A stretch of 64,000 nucleotides of DNA, from assembly GCF_017303215.1 (NCBI RefSeq), contig NZ_JAEMWU010000001.1:1054001-1118000 (forward strand), written 5' to 3'. The position numbers were made by a program, and so were the translations under genes. Of the stretch, positions 38,202-47,411 are shown one piece after another. Numbering within the stretch: position 1 is the first letter of the stretch; each line of letters opens with the position of its first letter. This DNA is from Microbacterium esteraromaticum. GTDB taxonomy: Bacteria; Actinomycetota; Actinomycetes; Actinomycetales; Microbacteriaceae. The notes beneath the pieces were generated by a model, which made no database searches, was not told the DNA's origin, and saw nothing but the letters and a program-made list of their open reading frames with translations.

Positions 38202-41200
38202 CGATGCTCGACACTCTCTTCGGTCTCATCCCTGCGCAGTCGCGCGGTCAGCAGTGGGTCGCCGAGGACCTGCAGTTGGTGAACTGGGGCGGCTACGATG
38301 GCGGCCCGCATCGGGTGCGTTTCTCGCCGAACGCGACGATGCTCTGCGGTGGTTCCGGCTCGGGCAAGTCCACGTTGATGGACGCCTACATCGCCCTGAT
38401 GATGCCGCACACCACGCCGTTCAACGGTGCGTCCAATGGAGGCATCACCGGGCGTCCTCGCGGTGAGGAGCAGCGCAACATCCTGTCGTACGGACGCGGC
38501 AAGATCGACGAGTCCCGCACCGATGAGGGCACGAAGCTGCGGGTGTTGCGCGGTGACGGTGAAGACACCTGGACCGCCATTGCCATGACCTGGGCCGACC
38601 ATGACGGGTCGCGGTTCACCGCCGTGCGGGCCTGGTACATCCCCGCCGGCGCACGCATTCTCGAAGACACCGTGCGGGTGCGCGCGACGTGCGAGGGGCG
38701 CTTTGATCTCGCCGAACTCGAATCCGCCGCCGCACAGCGGCTGACCGACGCGTCGTTGCGTGAGCGCGGCCTCGAACCGGTCGGAACAGACCGGGAGTTC
38801 ACGGCGCGCCTGCACACGGTGCTCGGCATCGGTGCCGCGGGGTCGGGCGGCAAGGCGATGAGCCTGCTGGCGCGCATCCAGGCCGGTCAGCAGATCACGA
38901 CCGTCGATGACCTGTACAAGCGTCTCGTGCTCGAAGAGCCCGAGACGATGGCGACGGCGGATGCTGTCGTGGCCCACTTTGATGAGCTCGAGGGCACGCG
39001 CACGAGCATGATCACCGCGCGGCAGCAGGTGAGCGCGTTGGAGCCGATCGCGGGCATCCGTGAACGCATCACGGGCGCGGCCGAGCGGGTGCGTCTGATC
39101 GACGAGGTCGGCGATCTCGATGAGCCGTCGTCGCGCGCGGCGCTGTGGCGGGCGCAGCGGCGTCTGGATCTGCTGCGTGAGGTCGAGTCCGAGCTGGGGG
39201 AGCGCAAGCGGGCGCTCGATCTCAGCATCCGAGAGAAGCACGCTCTCGTCGACGGTGCCGAGGCGGAGCGCGATGGCCTGCTCGACCTGCTTCGTCAGTC
39301 GGGCGGTGACCGTCTGGAGACCGCCCAGCGTGAGTTGCGCGGGGTCGAGCGTCGCCTGGCCGATGTGCGGCGCGAGCGTGATCGCGTCGACGCGGCGCTG
39401 CGCGCACTCGGCGTGCAGGCCGAGACATCAGAGCAGTTCGCCGAGGTGGCCGCGCAGGCACGCGCCGCGCAGGCCGACGGTGGGCGCCGGGCGGCGCGGG
39501 CGGCGTTCGCCGATGCCGAGACGGCGCGGCGCGCGCTCGTGCGCGAACGCGAGCAGATGGATGTCGAGCGCGAGGGCGCCGGGCAGCTGCGCGGCAGCAT
39601 CCCGTCGGCTCTGCATGAGGCGCGGATGCTGCTGGCCGAGGCTGCCGGGCTCGATGCCGATGAGCTGCCGTTCGTCGGCGAGCTCATCGAGGTGCGCACC
39701 GAGTTCGAGCCGTGGCGCGAGGCGTTCAACCTCGCCCTCGGTGGTTTCGCGACCACGCTGCTGATCGACAGTGAGAACCTGCCGGCGTTCCGCGCGGCGA
39801 TTGACGAGCTGCGCAGCCCGGTGCGGCTGCGCTACGAGGGGGTTACGGCGGGCATCGCAGAGTCGAAGCCGGCATCCGATCGCACGCTTCCGGGGCGGCT
39901 CGAGCACCGGGCGACGCCCTTCACAGGGTGGCTGCAGCAGCGGCTTGAGGAGCGGTTCGACTTCGTGTGCGTTGACTCGTCGGCGCAGCTCGGCGAGCAC
40001 CGGATGGCGCTGACGATCACGGGGCAGATGTCGCAGGGCAGCCGGGGTGCGCACGGCGGTCACGGCCGTGAGAACGTGCTGGGTTTCTCGAACGAGCGCC
40101 GTCTGCGCGATCTTGACGAGCTCGCTGCCGGTACCGACGCGCGGCTCGCGGCGGCCGCCGAGACGGCCGAGGCCGCCGAGGCGGCGCTGGATACCATCGA
40201 GAACCGGTTGAAGGCGTTCGCGTTGATCGAGGACGTCACCTGGAAGCAGATCGATGTGGCGTCGTTGGAGGCCGAGCGCGAGCGCTGGGCATCCGTCGAG
40301 GCCGAGGTGACCGACGCGAGCCCCGAGGTGGGGCAGTTGAAGGAACGCGCCGAGGGGCTGCGCGTGACGGCATCCGAGCTGCGTTCTCAGATCGGCGCTC
40401 TCGTCGCCGAGCGCAACCGCGTCGAGGCGCAGTGGGGCGAGGTGACCGACGATGTCGACGATTGTCAGCGCATCGCGGATGCCGCAGACTCCGCCGATCT
40501 GGTGTTGGATGCGGCACAGGCGGCGTTCCTCGATGAGCGGTTCCTGCTCGGGGGAGACGCCGACGCCGGCAGCGCTTCGGACCGGCTGGCACGGCTGGAT
40601 CTGGCGCTGAAGACCGCTGCGGCGCGGCTGACGGCGGATCGCCGTGCGGCACTCGACGGGCATGACGAGCAGCGTGAGCGGATGCGTCAGCTGATGGTGT
40701 CGTTCCTGGAACGCTGGCCGAACCTGAACCTGCTTCCTGACCCCGACGAATCGGTGGACGAGTTCGTGCGGATTCTTGAGGCGCTGCGCACCAGCGGCCT
40801 GCATGAGCTCGAGAGCGAATGGCGTGACAGCCTGCTGCGCCTGTCGGGCAATGACCTGACCAGTCTGGATTCGACGCTGAGCCGGTCGGTGCGCGAGATC
40901 AGGGACCGCATCGAGCCGATCAACCGGATCATGCAGGAACTGCCGTTCTACGACGACGACCACCGATTGCAGATCACACCGCGCGAGAATCAGTCCGAGG
41001 CGCGCAAGCGCTTCCGTCGTGACCTGCGCGAGGTGCGCGGACTGATCGAGGCGGCATCGACCGATGAGGAACGTGAGAACGCCTACCGGCGGATGAGTCG
41101 TCTGATCGCCAAGATGCGGCGCTCGGCGCCCGACTTCGCCGAGCTGATCGACGTGCGCAATCACGTGCGGGTCAGCGCCGAGCGGGTTCGGGCCGACACC

Positions 41201-41545
41201 CGCGAGCACGTCGCGCTGTATGACCACATCGGTGAGAAGTCGGGTGGTGAGTCGCAGGAGCTGGTGGCGTTCATCGTCGGGGCCGCGTTGCGCTACCAGC
41301 TCGGGGATGCCGGGGCCGAGCGTCCGCGCTATGCGCCGGTGTTCATGGACGAGGCTCTGATCAAGGCCGATGCCCACTTCACGCGACGGGCGATCGGTGC
41401 TTGGCGGGGACTGGGCTTCCAGCTGGTGATCGGCGCGCCGAACGACAAGTACAGCGCGATCGAGCCGCACGTCGATGCCGAGTACACGATCCTCAAAGAC
41501 ACTCGCGGACGTTCGTGGGCCAAGCCCAAGGTGGCCGTGGCCTGA
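38198..41545 (+). CDS. JetC/MksB-like SMC-type ATPase
   Basis: A 1115-residue SMC-like ATPase. Walker A is GGSGSGKST (residues 51-59), and the long central part is heptad-rich coiled coil with a hinge-like region. The C-terminal head shows [19 protein letters not shown] (signature region near residue 1014-1019) and the Walker B VFMDEA (1048-1053). Both halves of the ATPase are complete. In Wadjet and MksBEFG systems this motor extrudes DNA loops, and the JetD/MksG nuclease cuts plasmids. GTG at 38198 overlaps the preceding stop; ATG at 38204 is a possible alternative. No jetD-like gene follows: the next gene is truA on its own promoter. Confidence 0.88.
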   Translation: MTMLDTLFGLIPAQSRGQQWVAEDLQLVNWGGYDGGPHRVRFSPNATMLCGGSGSGKSTLMDAYIALMMPHTTPFNGASNGGITGRPRGEEQRNILSYGRGKIDESRTDEGTKLRVLRGDGEDTWTAIAMTWADHDGSRFTAVRAWYIPAGARILEDTVRVRATCEGRFDLAELESAAAQRLTDASLRERGLEPVGTDREFTARLHTVLGIGAAGSGGKAMSLLARIQAGQQITTVDDLYKRLVLEEPETMATADAVVAHFDELEGTRTSMITARQQVSALEPIAGIRERITGAAERVRLIDEVGDLDEPSSRAALWRAQRRLDLLREVESELGERKRALDLSIREKHALVDGAEAERDGLLDLLRQSGGDRLETAQRELRGVERRLADVRRERDRVDAALRALGVQAETSEQFAEVAAQARAAQADGGRRAARAAFADAETARRALVREREQMDVEREGAGQLRGSIPSALHEARMLLAEAAGLDADELPFVGELIEVRTEFEPWREAFNLALGGFATTLLIDSENLPAFRAAIDELRSPVRLRYEGVTAGIAESKPASDRTLPGRLEHRATPFTGWLQQRLEERFDFVCVDSSAQLGEHRMALTITGQMSQGSRGAHGGHGRENVLGFSNERRLRDLDELAAGTDARLAAAAETAEAAEAALDTIENRLKAFALIEDVTWKQIDVASLEAERERWASVEAEVTDASPEVGQLKERAEGLRVTASELRSQIGALVAERNRVEAQWGEVTDDVDDCQRIADAADSADLVLDAAQAAFLDERFLLGGDADAGSASDRLARLDLALKTAAARLTADRRAALDGHDEQRERMRQLMVSFLERWPNLNLLPDPDESVDEFVRILEALRTSGLHELESEWRDSLLRLSGNDLTSLDSTLSRSVREIRDRIEPINRIMQELPFYDDDHRLQITPRENQSEARKRFRRDLREVRGLIEAASTDEERENAYRRMSRLIAKMRRSAPDFAELIDVRNHVRVSAERVRADTREHVALYDHIGEKSGGESQELVAFIVGAALRYQLGDAGAERPRYAPVFMDEALIKADAHFTRRAIGAWRGLGFQLVIGAPNDKYSAIEPHVDAEYTILKDTRGRSWAKPKVAVA

Positions 41546-41577
41546 TCGAGGCTCGGCCCGTGCGGGCCTCAACCTGT

Positions 41578-41664
41578 GTGGGAAATCCCAGACCAGTCGG
41601 GTTGTGTACGGCGTGTCCTGCACCGACACGCCGACCGGCAGGTGGTTGGTCTGTGATTTCCCAC
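41578..41664. repeat. Intergenic palindrome, element 5, after the jetC-like gene
   Basis: Left arm 41578-41595 (GTGGGAAATCCCAGACCA) and right arm 41647-41664 are inverted 18-base copies with one mismatch. A nested inverted repeat, CGGCGTGTC (41609-41617) with GACACGCCG (41625-41633), lies in the loop. Any transcript could fold into one long two-part hairpin. The whole 41546-41754 interval has no credible gene. Confidence 0.82.
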
Positions 41665-41754
41665 CGGGTCGGTCAGCACCAGTGCAGGGCCGGGGCGCAG
41701 CATCCGCGTCGGGATCTCGTGCGTGCGCGGGAACGCGCGGTTTAGGCTGGTTCG

Positions 41755-42639
41755 GTGCGCATCCGCCTCGACATCGCCTATGACGGCACCCACTTCCGCG
41801 GCTGGGCGACCCAGCCCGGCATGCGCACGGTGCAGGGCACGCTGGAGGCGGCCCTGGCGCGCATCGTCGGTTCCGAGGCGCGGCTCGTGGTCGCCGGGCG
41901 GACGGATGCCGGAGTGCACGCCTCTGACCAAGTGGCACACGTGGACCTCGATGAGACGCAGTGGGCGCGCGTGCGTGCGCGACACGGGCAGGCGGCATCC
42001 GATCCTGCCGGGTCGCTGGCGCGTCGCATCCGCGGTGTCCTCGGCAACTATCCCGACGTCACGGTGACGCGCACGAGCCTCGCGCCCGACGGGTTCGACG
42101 CGCGCTTCTCTGCGGTGTGGCGCCGCTACCGCTACCGCCTCGCCGACAATCGGGTCGGATACGACCCGATGCGGCGCAACGACACGACGACGCTGCGTGC
42201 CGATCTCGACGAGAAGCGGATGGATGCTGCCGCTCAGACCCTCATCGGACTCCACGACTTCGCGGCGTACTGCAAACCGCGCGAGGAGGCCACGACGATC
42301 CGCACACTGCTGGACTACCGCTGGCACCGCGACGCCGAGGGCGTGCTCATCGCCGAGGTGAAGGCCGACGCGTTCTGCCACAGCATGGTGCGCGCGCTGG
42401 TGGGCGCCTGCGCCGCCGTGGGGGAGGGGCGGCTCGAGGTCGCCGACGTCGCCCGGCTGCGCGACGAGCTCGCCCGCACGAGCGCGTTCAAGGTGCTGCC
42501 GGCGCGCGGGCTGACGCTGACAGAGGTCGGGTACCCGGCCGACGAACTGCTGGCGTCCCGCGCCGAGCAGACTCGTGCGCGGCGTGACCGCGAGCATGAC
42601 GACAACGCACCACGCGACGGCGGTACGTTTGACGCATGA
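41755..42639 (+). CDS. truA: tRNA pseudouridine synthase A
   Basis: A 294-residue enzyme that makes pseudouridine at positions 38-40 of tRNA anticodon arms. The catalytic motif is GRTDAGVHA with Asp51 as the nucleophile. RFSAVWRRYRYR is the second family motif, and FCHSMVRALVGAC is the last. The GTG at 41755 lies six bases after TAGGCT (41743-41748), with no ribosome-binding site, so the mRNA is probably leaderless. Its last codons overlap the start of the next gene by four bases. The C terminus has ~25 extra charged residues (RARRDREHDDNAPRD) beyond the usual fold. Confidence 0.95.
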   Translation: MRIRLDIAYDGTHFRGWATQPGMRTVQGTLEAALARIVGSEARLVVAGRTDAGVHASDQVAHVDLDETQWARVRARHGQAASDPAGSLARRIRGVLGNYPDVTVTRTSLAPDGFDARFSAVWRRYRYRLADNRVGYDPMRRNDTTTLRADLDEKRMDAAAQTLIGLHDFAAYCKPREEATTIRTLLDYRWHRDAEGVLIAEVKADAFCHSMVRALVGACAAVGEGRLEVADVARLRDELARTSAFKVLPARGLTLTEVGYPADELLASRAEQTRARRDREHDDNAPRDGGTFDA

Positions 42640-43304
42640 GGGTCATCTCGTACAACCTGCGCAAGCACCGCGCGGCGCGTGAGCTCGCCGATCTGGTCAG
42701 CGCCCACGACCCCGACATCCTGTGCCTGCAGGAGTGCGACACGCAGGATCTGCCCGAGAGCATCGGCGGGCTCTCTCTGGTCGAGGCGACCAGTGGCAAC
42801 CGGCTGGGGCTGGCGATGTACCTGCGCCGCAACACGTTCCGCGTCGAGTCGGTGCGCACGATCGGGCTGAAGAAGTCGCTGCACGACATGGTGCTCAAAC
42901 CCGCGCACGAGCGGGTGCTGGGGGCGCGACTGCTCGACATCGACACCGGCCGTGGCGTGATCGTGGCGTCTTTCCATGCCGCGCCGCTGACCGCGCTGAA
43001 CTCGCTGCGGCGCAATCAGATCCGTGCGGCGCTCGGCGAACTGCAGGCGCTCGGCCCCGACCTGCCCGTGCTGATGGTGGGGGATTACAACTACCCGGTG
43101 TTCAAAGAGAACCTCGGGCAGACCGTGCGCGAACACGGATACATGCTCACCCTCAGTGACGACCACACGTACACGCGGTACCGGGTGTTCCGCGGGCACT
43201 ACGACTTCGCGACCTCGGTGGGCCTCGACATCTCGAAGATCACGACGCTGCCCCAGGGCACCAGCGACCACCGGCCGATTCTGGTCACGGCTGAGACGGC
43301 GTAG
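42636..43304 (+). CDS. Endonuclease/exonuclease/phosphatase-fold protein
   Basis: A 222-residue EEP-fold metal hydrolase. Visible features are ISYNLRKHRAARELADLV at the N terminus, DILCLQECDTQ with the metal-binding Glu, VLMVGDYNYP (the GD.N motif) and the final SDHRPI with the catalytic His-Asp pair region. The family contains nucleases, inositol phosphatases and sphingomyelinases; nothing fixes the substrate. There is no signal peptide. The ATG at 42636 overlaps the truA stop (ATGA), and TACGTT (42624-42629) sits six bases upstream as a potential internal leaderless promoter. Confidence 0.87.
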   Translation: MRVISYNLRKHRAARELADLVSAHDPDILCLQECDTQDLPESIGGLSLVEATSGNRLGLAMYLRRNTFRVESVRTIGLKKSLHDMVLKPAHERVLGARLLDIDTGRGVIVASFHAAPLTALNSLRRNQIRAALGELQALGPDLPVLMVGDYNYPVFKENLGQTVREHGYMLTLSDDHTYTRYRVFRGHYDFATSVGLDISKITTLPQGTSDHRPILVTAETA

Positions 43305-43341
43305 GCGGCGGAACCCGGGCTGTGCCGCCGACGCCGCACGG

Positions 43342-43370
43342 TTGGTTGCGAGCATCGGATGCTGTAAGCT
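43342..43370 (+). promoter_or_regulatory. rplM-rpsI promoter
   Basis: TTGGTT (43342-43347) and TAAGCT (43365-43370) are 17 bases apart. Transcription would begin near 43377 and leave a leader of about 140 bases before rplM. Confidence 0.6.
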
Positions 43371-43376
43371 AACCCT

Positions 43377-43518
43377 TTGGTGCCTGGCATCCGACTCGCT
43401 CGGGTGACGGGTGCGACGAACGTGAGCCCTCCACTGGCGCGTGTTTCGCTGAGGCGAAACCCACCCCGGAGTGGGATTCACGAACCTCTCCGTTCGAATC
43501 TATGAAAGCAGCACTATC
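43377..43518 (+). promoter_or_regulatory. Structured leader of rplM (possible L13-type autoregulatory RNA)
   Basis: Two adjoining hairpins can be read: GTTTCGC/GCGAAAC (43443-43449 with 43454-43460) and CCCAC/GTGGG (43460-43464 with 43471-43475). They lie 40-75 bases before the start codon. Ribosomal protein operons often regulate themselves through such leaders, and an L13 leader is known in other bacteria. Whether this is homologous was not tested. Confidence 0.4.
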
Positions 43519-43965
43519 GTGACGCGCACTTACACCCCGAAGGCCGGGCAGGTCCAGCGTGACTGGATCGTCATCGACGCCACCGACGTCGTTCTCGGCC
43601 GCCTGGCTTCGCACGCAGCAGCAATCCTGCGTGGCAAGCACAAGCCGACCTTCGCTCCCCACGTCGACACCGGCGACTTCGTCGTCATCGTCAACGCCGA
43701 CAAGGTCGCCCTCACGGGTCAGAAGCTCCAGAAGAAGATGGCTTACCGTCACTCGGGTTACCCGGGCGGCCTGAAGTCTGTCTCGTACGCCGAGCTGCTC
43801 GAGAAGAACCCGGTTCGCGCCGTGGAGAAGGCCGTCCGCGGCATGCTCCCGAAGAACACCCTGGGCCGTGAGCAGCTGTCGAAGCTGAAGGTGTACGCCG
43901 GTGCCGAGCACCCGCACGCCGCTCAGCAGCCCACGCCGTACACCCTCGACCAGGTCGCCCAGTAA
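43519..43965 (+). CDS. rplM: 50S ribosomal protein L13
   Basis: A 148-residue L13, the usual length. Conserved blocks are [43 protein letters not shown] and [14 protein letters not shown]13 is an early assembly protein of the large subunit. The GTG at 43519 is chosen because the family sequence starts at once (TRTYTPKAG); the longer frame from 43471 would read through the leader hairpin. The gene is the first of the conserved rplM-rpsI pair, 26 bases apart, with glmM behind. Confidence 0.98.
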   Translation: MTRTYTPKAGQVQRDWIVIDATDVVLGRLASHAAAILRGKHKPTFAPHVDTGDFVVIVNADKVALTGQKLQKKMAYRHSGYPGGLKSVSYAELLEKNPVRAVEKAVRGMLPKNTLGREQLSKLKVYAGAEHPHAAQQPTPYTLDQVAQ

Positions 43966-43991
43966 GCGCCGTAAAGACTAAGGACATACTC

Positions 43992-44477
43992 GTGGCTGAC
44001 ATCCAGGAAACCACTGACTTCCCGCAGAACTTCTCCACCTCGACCCCTGAGGCCGAGACGGTGGAGTCGGCTCCTCGCCCCGTTCTCTCGGTTCCCGGCG
44101 CTGCCGTGGGCCGTCGCAAGCAGGCCATCGCCCGCGTGCGCCTGGTTCCCGGCTCGGGCACCATCACGGTCAACGGCCGTACGCTCGAGGACTACTTCCC
44201 GAACAAGCTGCACCAGCAGCTGATCAACGACCCGTTCACGGTTCTGAACCTCACGGGTGCGTACGACGTCATCGCACGCATCTCGGGTGGCGGCGACTCG
44301 GGCCAGGCCGGCGCTCTGCGTCTCGGCATCGCTCGCGCGCTGAACAACATCGACGCCGAGAACAACCGCCCGACCCTGAAGAAGGCCGGCTTCCTCTCGC
44401 GCGACGCCCGCGTCATCGAGCGCAAGAAGGCTGGTCTCAAGAAGGCCCGCAAGGCTCCTCAGTACTCGAAGCGCTGA
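43992..44477 (+). CDS. rpsI: 30S ribosomal protein S9
   Basis: A 161-residue S9. The core starts at [16 protein letters not shown] (about residue 39), followed by [10 protein letters not shown] and [21 protein letters not shown]. The C terminus [12 protein letters not shown] is the tail that reaches the ribosomal P site. The ~38-residue acidic N-terminal extension ([17 protein letters not shown]) is normal in actinobacteria. The start is the GTG at 43992 with AAGGA nine bases upstream. Confidence 0.98.
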   Translation: MADIQETTDFPQNFSTSTPEAETVESAPRPVLSVPGAAVGRRKQAIARVRLVPGSGTITVNGRTLEDYFPNKLHQQLINDPFTVLNLTGAYDVIARISGGGDSGQAGALRLGIARALNNIDAENNRPTLKKAGFLSRDARVIERKKAGLKKARKAPQYSKR

Positions 44478-44494
44478 TCCGCTCAGTTCCTTCC

Positions 44495-45853
44495 ATGGCA
44501 CTGTTCGGTACAGATGGCGTGCGGGGGCTGGCCAACGGCCCCCTCACCGCCGAACTCGCGCTCACCCTGGCCCAGGCGACTGCTGTCGTCCTGGGCCAGG
44601 GCCGTATTGCCGAGGCGCGTCGCGCTGCCGGCAAGCGGCTCACCGCTGTGGTCGCTCGCGACCCGCGGATCTCCGGTCACTTCCTCAGCGCCGCCGTCGA
44701 GGCAGGTCTCGCCTCGTCGGGCGTGGATGTGCTGGATGCTGGCACCCTGCCGACCCCGGCAGCGGCCTTTCTGATCTCTGACATCGACGCCGACTTCGGT
44801 GTGATGATCTCTGCGTCGCACAACCCGGCGCCCGATAACGGCATCAAGATCTTCGCGCGCGGCGGAGTGAAGCTGCCCGACGAGGTCGAACAGCGTATCG
44901 AAGCCGCCATGAGCGGCCCGAAGCTGCAGCCCACCGGCGCCAACGTCGGCCGCGTCAGCCGCTTCTCCGACGCCGAAGACCGCTACGTCATGCACCTGCT
45001 GGCGTCGCTGCCGCATCGTCTCGACGGCCTGCACGTCGTGCTCGACTGCGCCAACGGGGCAGCCTCTGGGGCATCCCCTGAGGTGTTCCGCAACGCGGGC
45101 GCGAAGGTGACCGTCATCGGGGCCGACCCTGACGGGCTCAACATCAACGACGGAGTGGGCTCGACCCACCTCGACAAGCTGGCCGCCGAAGTCGTGCGCG
45201 TGGGCGCCGACGTGGGCATCGCCCACGATGGCGACGCCGACCGGTGCCTCGCTGTCGACGCCGAGGGGAACATCGTCGACGGCGACCAGATCATGGCGAT
45301 CCTCGCGGTCGCGATGAAGAGCCGCGGCAAGCTCGTCGATGACACCCTGGTCGCGACTGTGATGAGCAACCTCGGGCTGCACATCGCCATGCGCGAGAAC
45401 GGCATCACGGTGCGCAAGACCGCTGTCGGTGACCGGTACGTGCTCGAAGACATGAACGCCGGCGGCTACTCGCTCGGCGGCGAGCAATCGGGCCACGTCA
45501 TCATGAGCGACTTCGCCACCACCGGCGACGGACTGCTCACGGGTCTTCACCTGGTCGCCGAGATGGCACGTCAGAAGAAGACGCTGGCCGAGTTGGCATC
45601 GATCATGACGGTGTACCCGCAGGTGATGATCAACGTCACGGGTGTCGACAAGGACGCCGTGTCGGATCACCTCGGCGTGCAAGAGGCGGTCAAGTCGGTC
45701 GAGGCCCGCCTCGGCGACTCGGGCCGCGTGCTGCTGCGCAAGTCGGGCACCGAGCCGCTCGTGCGTGTGATGGTCGAGGCGGCGGATGCGGAAACCGCGA
45801 ACGCCCACGCCGCATCACTCGCCGATGTCGTGCGCAAGCACCTGACGCTCTGA
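44495..45853 (+). CDS. glmM: Phosphoglucosamine mutase
   Basis: A 452-residue alpha-phosphohexomutase that converts glucosamine-6-phosphate to glucosamine-1-phosphate on the way to UDP-GlcNAc. The phosphoserine loop is ISASHNP, with Ser108 as the phosphorylated residue. The metal loop is DGDADR, the sugar-binding loop is GGEQSGH, and the phosphate-binding loop is [12 protein letters not shown]. It lies 17 bases after rpsI, the typical actinobacterial arrangement, and feeds both peptidoglycan and the polysaccharide genes just downstream. A terminator with a T-tract ends the operon. Confidence 0.97.
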   Translation: MALFGTDGVRGLANGPLTAELALTLAQATAVVLGQGRIAEARRAAGKRLTAVVARDPRISGHFLSAAVEAGLASSGVDVLDAGTLPTPAAAFLISDIDADFGVMISASHNPAPDNGIKIFARGGVKLPDEVEQRIEAAMSGPKLQPTGANVGRVSRFSDAEDRYVMHLLASLPHRLDGLHVVLDCANGAASGASPEVFRNAGAKVTVIGADPDGLNINDGVGSTHLDKLAAEVVRVGADVGIAHDGDADRCLAVDAEGNIVDGDQIMAILAVAMKSRGKLVDDTLVATVMSNLGLHIAMRENGITVRKTAVGDRYVLEDMNAGGYSLGGEQSGHVIMSDFATTGDGLLTGLHLVAEMARQKKTLAELASIMTVYPQVMINVTGVDKDAVSDHLGVQEAVKSVEARLGDSGRVLLRKSGTEPLVRVMVEAADAETANAHAASLADVVRKHLTL

Positions 45854-45864
45854 GATCACGCGTT

Positions 45865-45900
45865 GAAGAAGGCGGTCACCGTTGGTGGCCGCCTTCTTTT
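45865..45900 (+). terminator. Terminator after glmM
   Basis: GAAGAAGGCGGTCACC pairs with the complementary 3' arm around GTTG and ends in CTTCTTTT, twelve bases after the glmM stop. It separates the ribosomal/glmM operon from the polysaccharide cluster. Confidence 0.9.
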
Positions 45901-45995
45901 CGTTGTCTCGGATGCAGGATGCTGATCGTCGTGTCCTTCCCGTGGGCGAGTGCGATACTGAGACGTTGAGGGGCTCCGCGGGGAAGGGGAACGCA

Positions 45996-47411
45996 ATGGC
46001 GCTTCGTCGTACTGCTGTTGTCGATGCCCTCGGCCGCGCCTGGGCAAACCTCTGGCGTTGGACGCTGTTCGCCATCGGCACGCTACTGGCGGTCTATTTC
46101 TTGCTCGACCGCGGACTCGCCGACGGCGCGACGACAGCGATTGCACTCGCGGTGATCGTCATCGGAGTGGTGCTCACACCCCGGCATCCGATGATCCTGC
46201 CTCTGCTGGCCATTCCCGGTGCGTTCGTGACTGCCCGCGTGAGCATCGGCGTCGGCGATCTCACCGTGTCTGACCTGGCGATCGCCCTCGGCTTCGTCAT
46301 CGTCGTGCTGCTGTCGCGTCGAGATTTCAGTCCGACTATGCGCGCGATGCTGTGGCTGAATGCGGTCTATCAGTTCGCCACACTGTTCACCGTCATCGTG
46401 AACCCGTATCCACAGAACACTGTCGAGTGGTTCCACGCATGGATGCTGATCAGCGGAGCCCTGTTGCTCGGTTGGGGGATCGGCCGGGCAGGACTCATGC
46501 GCACCGGGCTCATCCTGATCGTCGCCACTGGCCTCGTGGTTGCGCTCGGAACGATCGCCACCGGCGCCATCGTGTTCGTCACCGAGGGTGTGCGGCCGAT
46601 CTACCCCCGGTGGCCGTGGCCGATGCACAAGAACTTCGCGGGCGCAGCGCTGGCGTTCGCGATCCTCGTCGTCTTCATCAAACCGCCACATGCCCACCTG
46701 CCTCGAAAGCTGACAGTCCCGTCTCTGTGGATCATGCTGGCGGCATTGGCGCTGACGCAGTCCCGGCAAGCGGTGATCGGACTCATCGTCGGCATGTTGC
46801 TGTACGTGCTGCGTTCCGGTGCGGGACGGCACAAGGTGCTGGTCGTGCTTCTCGCTGTACCCGGTGCCGCGCTCATCATCGACAGCGTGATCGGTCAGAT
46901 CGAGTCGCAGAACAGGTTCAACTCGACGTATCAGCGACTGGAATGGATGCGTGAGGTCTACGCGCTCTGGAAGCACGAGCCGATCTTCGGCCATGGACTG
47001 CGGTACTGGTACGTGCATCCGACGGCGAACTTCCAGCCGCCACAGGCAGAACTCGAAGTCGTCGCATCGGCAGGGCTCGTCGGTCTCGCGGGTTTCGGAG
47101 TCATGTGGCTTGGCATCCTGATCGTGCTGTGGAAGTTCTGGACCACGCATCCTTCCTTTGGAGCCCTCGCGTTCGCCGTCGTGATCTCACGTTTGGTGAC
47201 CGCTCAGTTCGACCTGTTCTGGGTTGCCGCGCAGGTGTCGATCCCGTTCCTGATCGCCGGAATCTGCCTGGGCGCACAGGTGTGGTGGCGTGAGCAGAAT
47301 CCGGATACGAGGGAACAACCACTCGGCGGTCGCCGCGCGCAGTCTTCTAAGATCGAGATCCAGGGGAAGATGGGGGTGGCATGGAACTCCGCGACTACGC
47401 GAACGCGCTGA
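45996..47411 (+). CDS. O-antigen ligase/polymerase-like membrane protein (Wzy/WaaL family)
   Basis: A 471-residue membrane protein with about ten to twelve helices. It has the large extracytoplasmic loop typical of the Wzy_C family, here around IESQNRFNSTYQRLEWMREV and FGHGLRYWY, with conserved Arg and His candidates for catalysis. In Gram-positive bacteria such proteins polymerise lipid-linked repeat units or attach them. The ATG at 45996 is chosen for AAGGGGA five bases upstream; a frame opening at 45882 would start inside the glmM terminator. GATACT at 45953-45958 is a possible -10 box. The BY-kinase gene overlaps its end by 31 bases. Confidence 0.82.
   Translation: MALRRTAVVDALGRAWANLWRWTLFAIGTLLAVYFLLDRGLADGATTAIALAVIVIGVVLTPRHPMILPLLAIPGAFVTARVSIGVGDLTVSDLAIALGFVIVVLLSRRDFSPTMRAMLWLNAVYQFATLFTVIVNPYPQNTVEWFHAWMLISGALLLGWGIGRAGLMRTGLILIVATGLVVALGTIATGAIVFVTEGVRPIYPRWPWPMHKNFAGAALAFAILVVFIKPPHAHLPRKLTVPSLWIMLAALALTQSRQAVIGLIVGMLLYVLRSGAGRHKVLVVLLAVPGAALIIDSVIGQIESQNRFNSTYQRLEWMREVYALWKHEPIFGHGLRYWYVHPTANFQPPQAELEVVASAGLVGLAGFGVMWLGILIVLWKFWTTHPSFGALAFAVVISRLVTAQFDLFWVAAQVSIPFLIAGICLGAQVWWREQNPDTREQPLGGRRAQSSKIEIQGKMGVAWNSATTRTR

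Noticed and set aside
35783..41754. Jet-type operon as an island integrated at tRNA-Met
   Set aside because: No copy of the tRNA 3' end occurs after the operon and no integrase is present; base use matches the surroundings.
45882..45995. Longer N terminus for the ligase-like protein
   Set aside because: It would begin inside the glmM terminator; the ATG at 45996 has a good ribosome-binding site.
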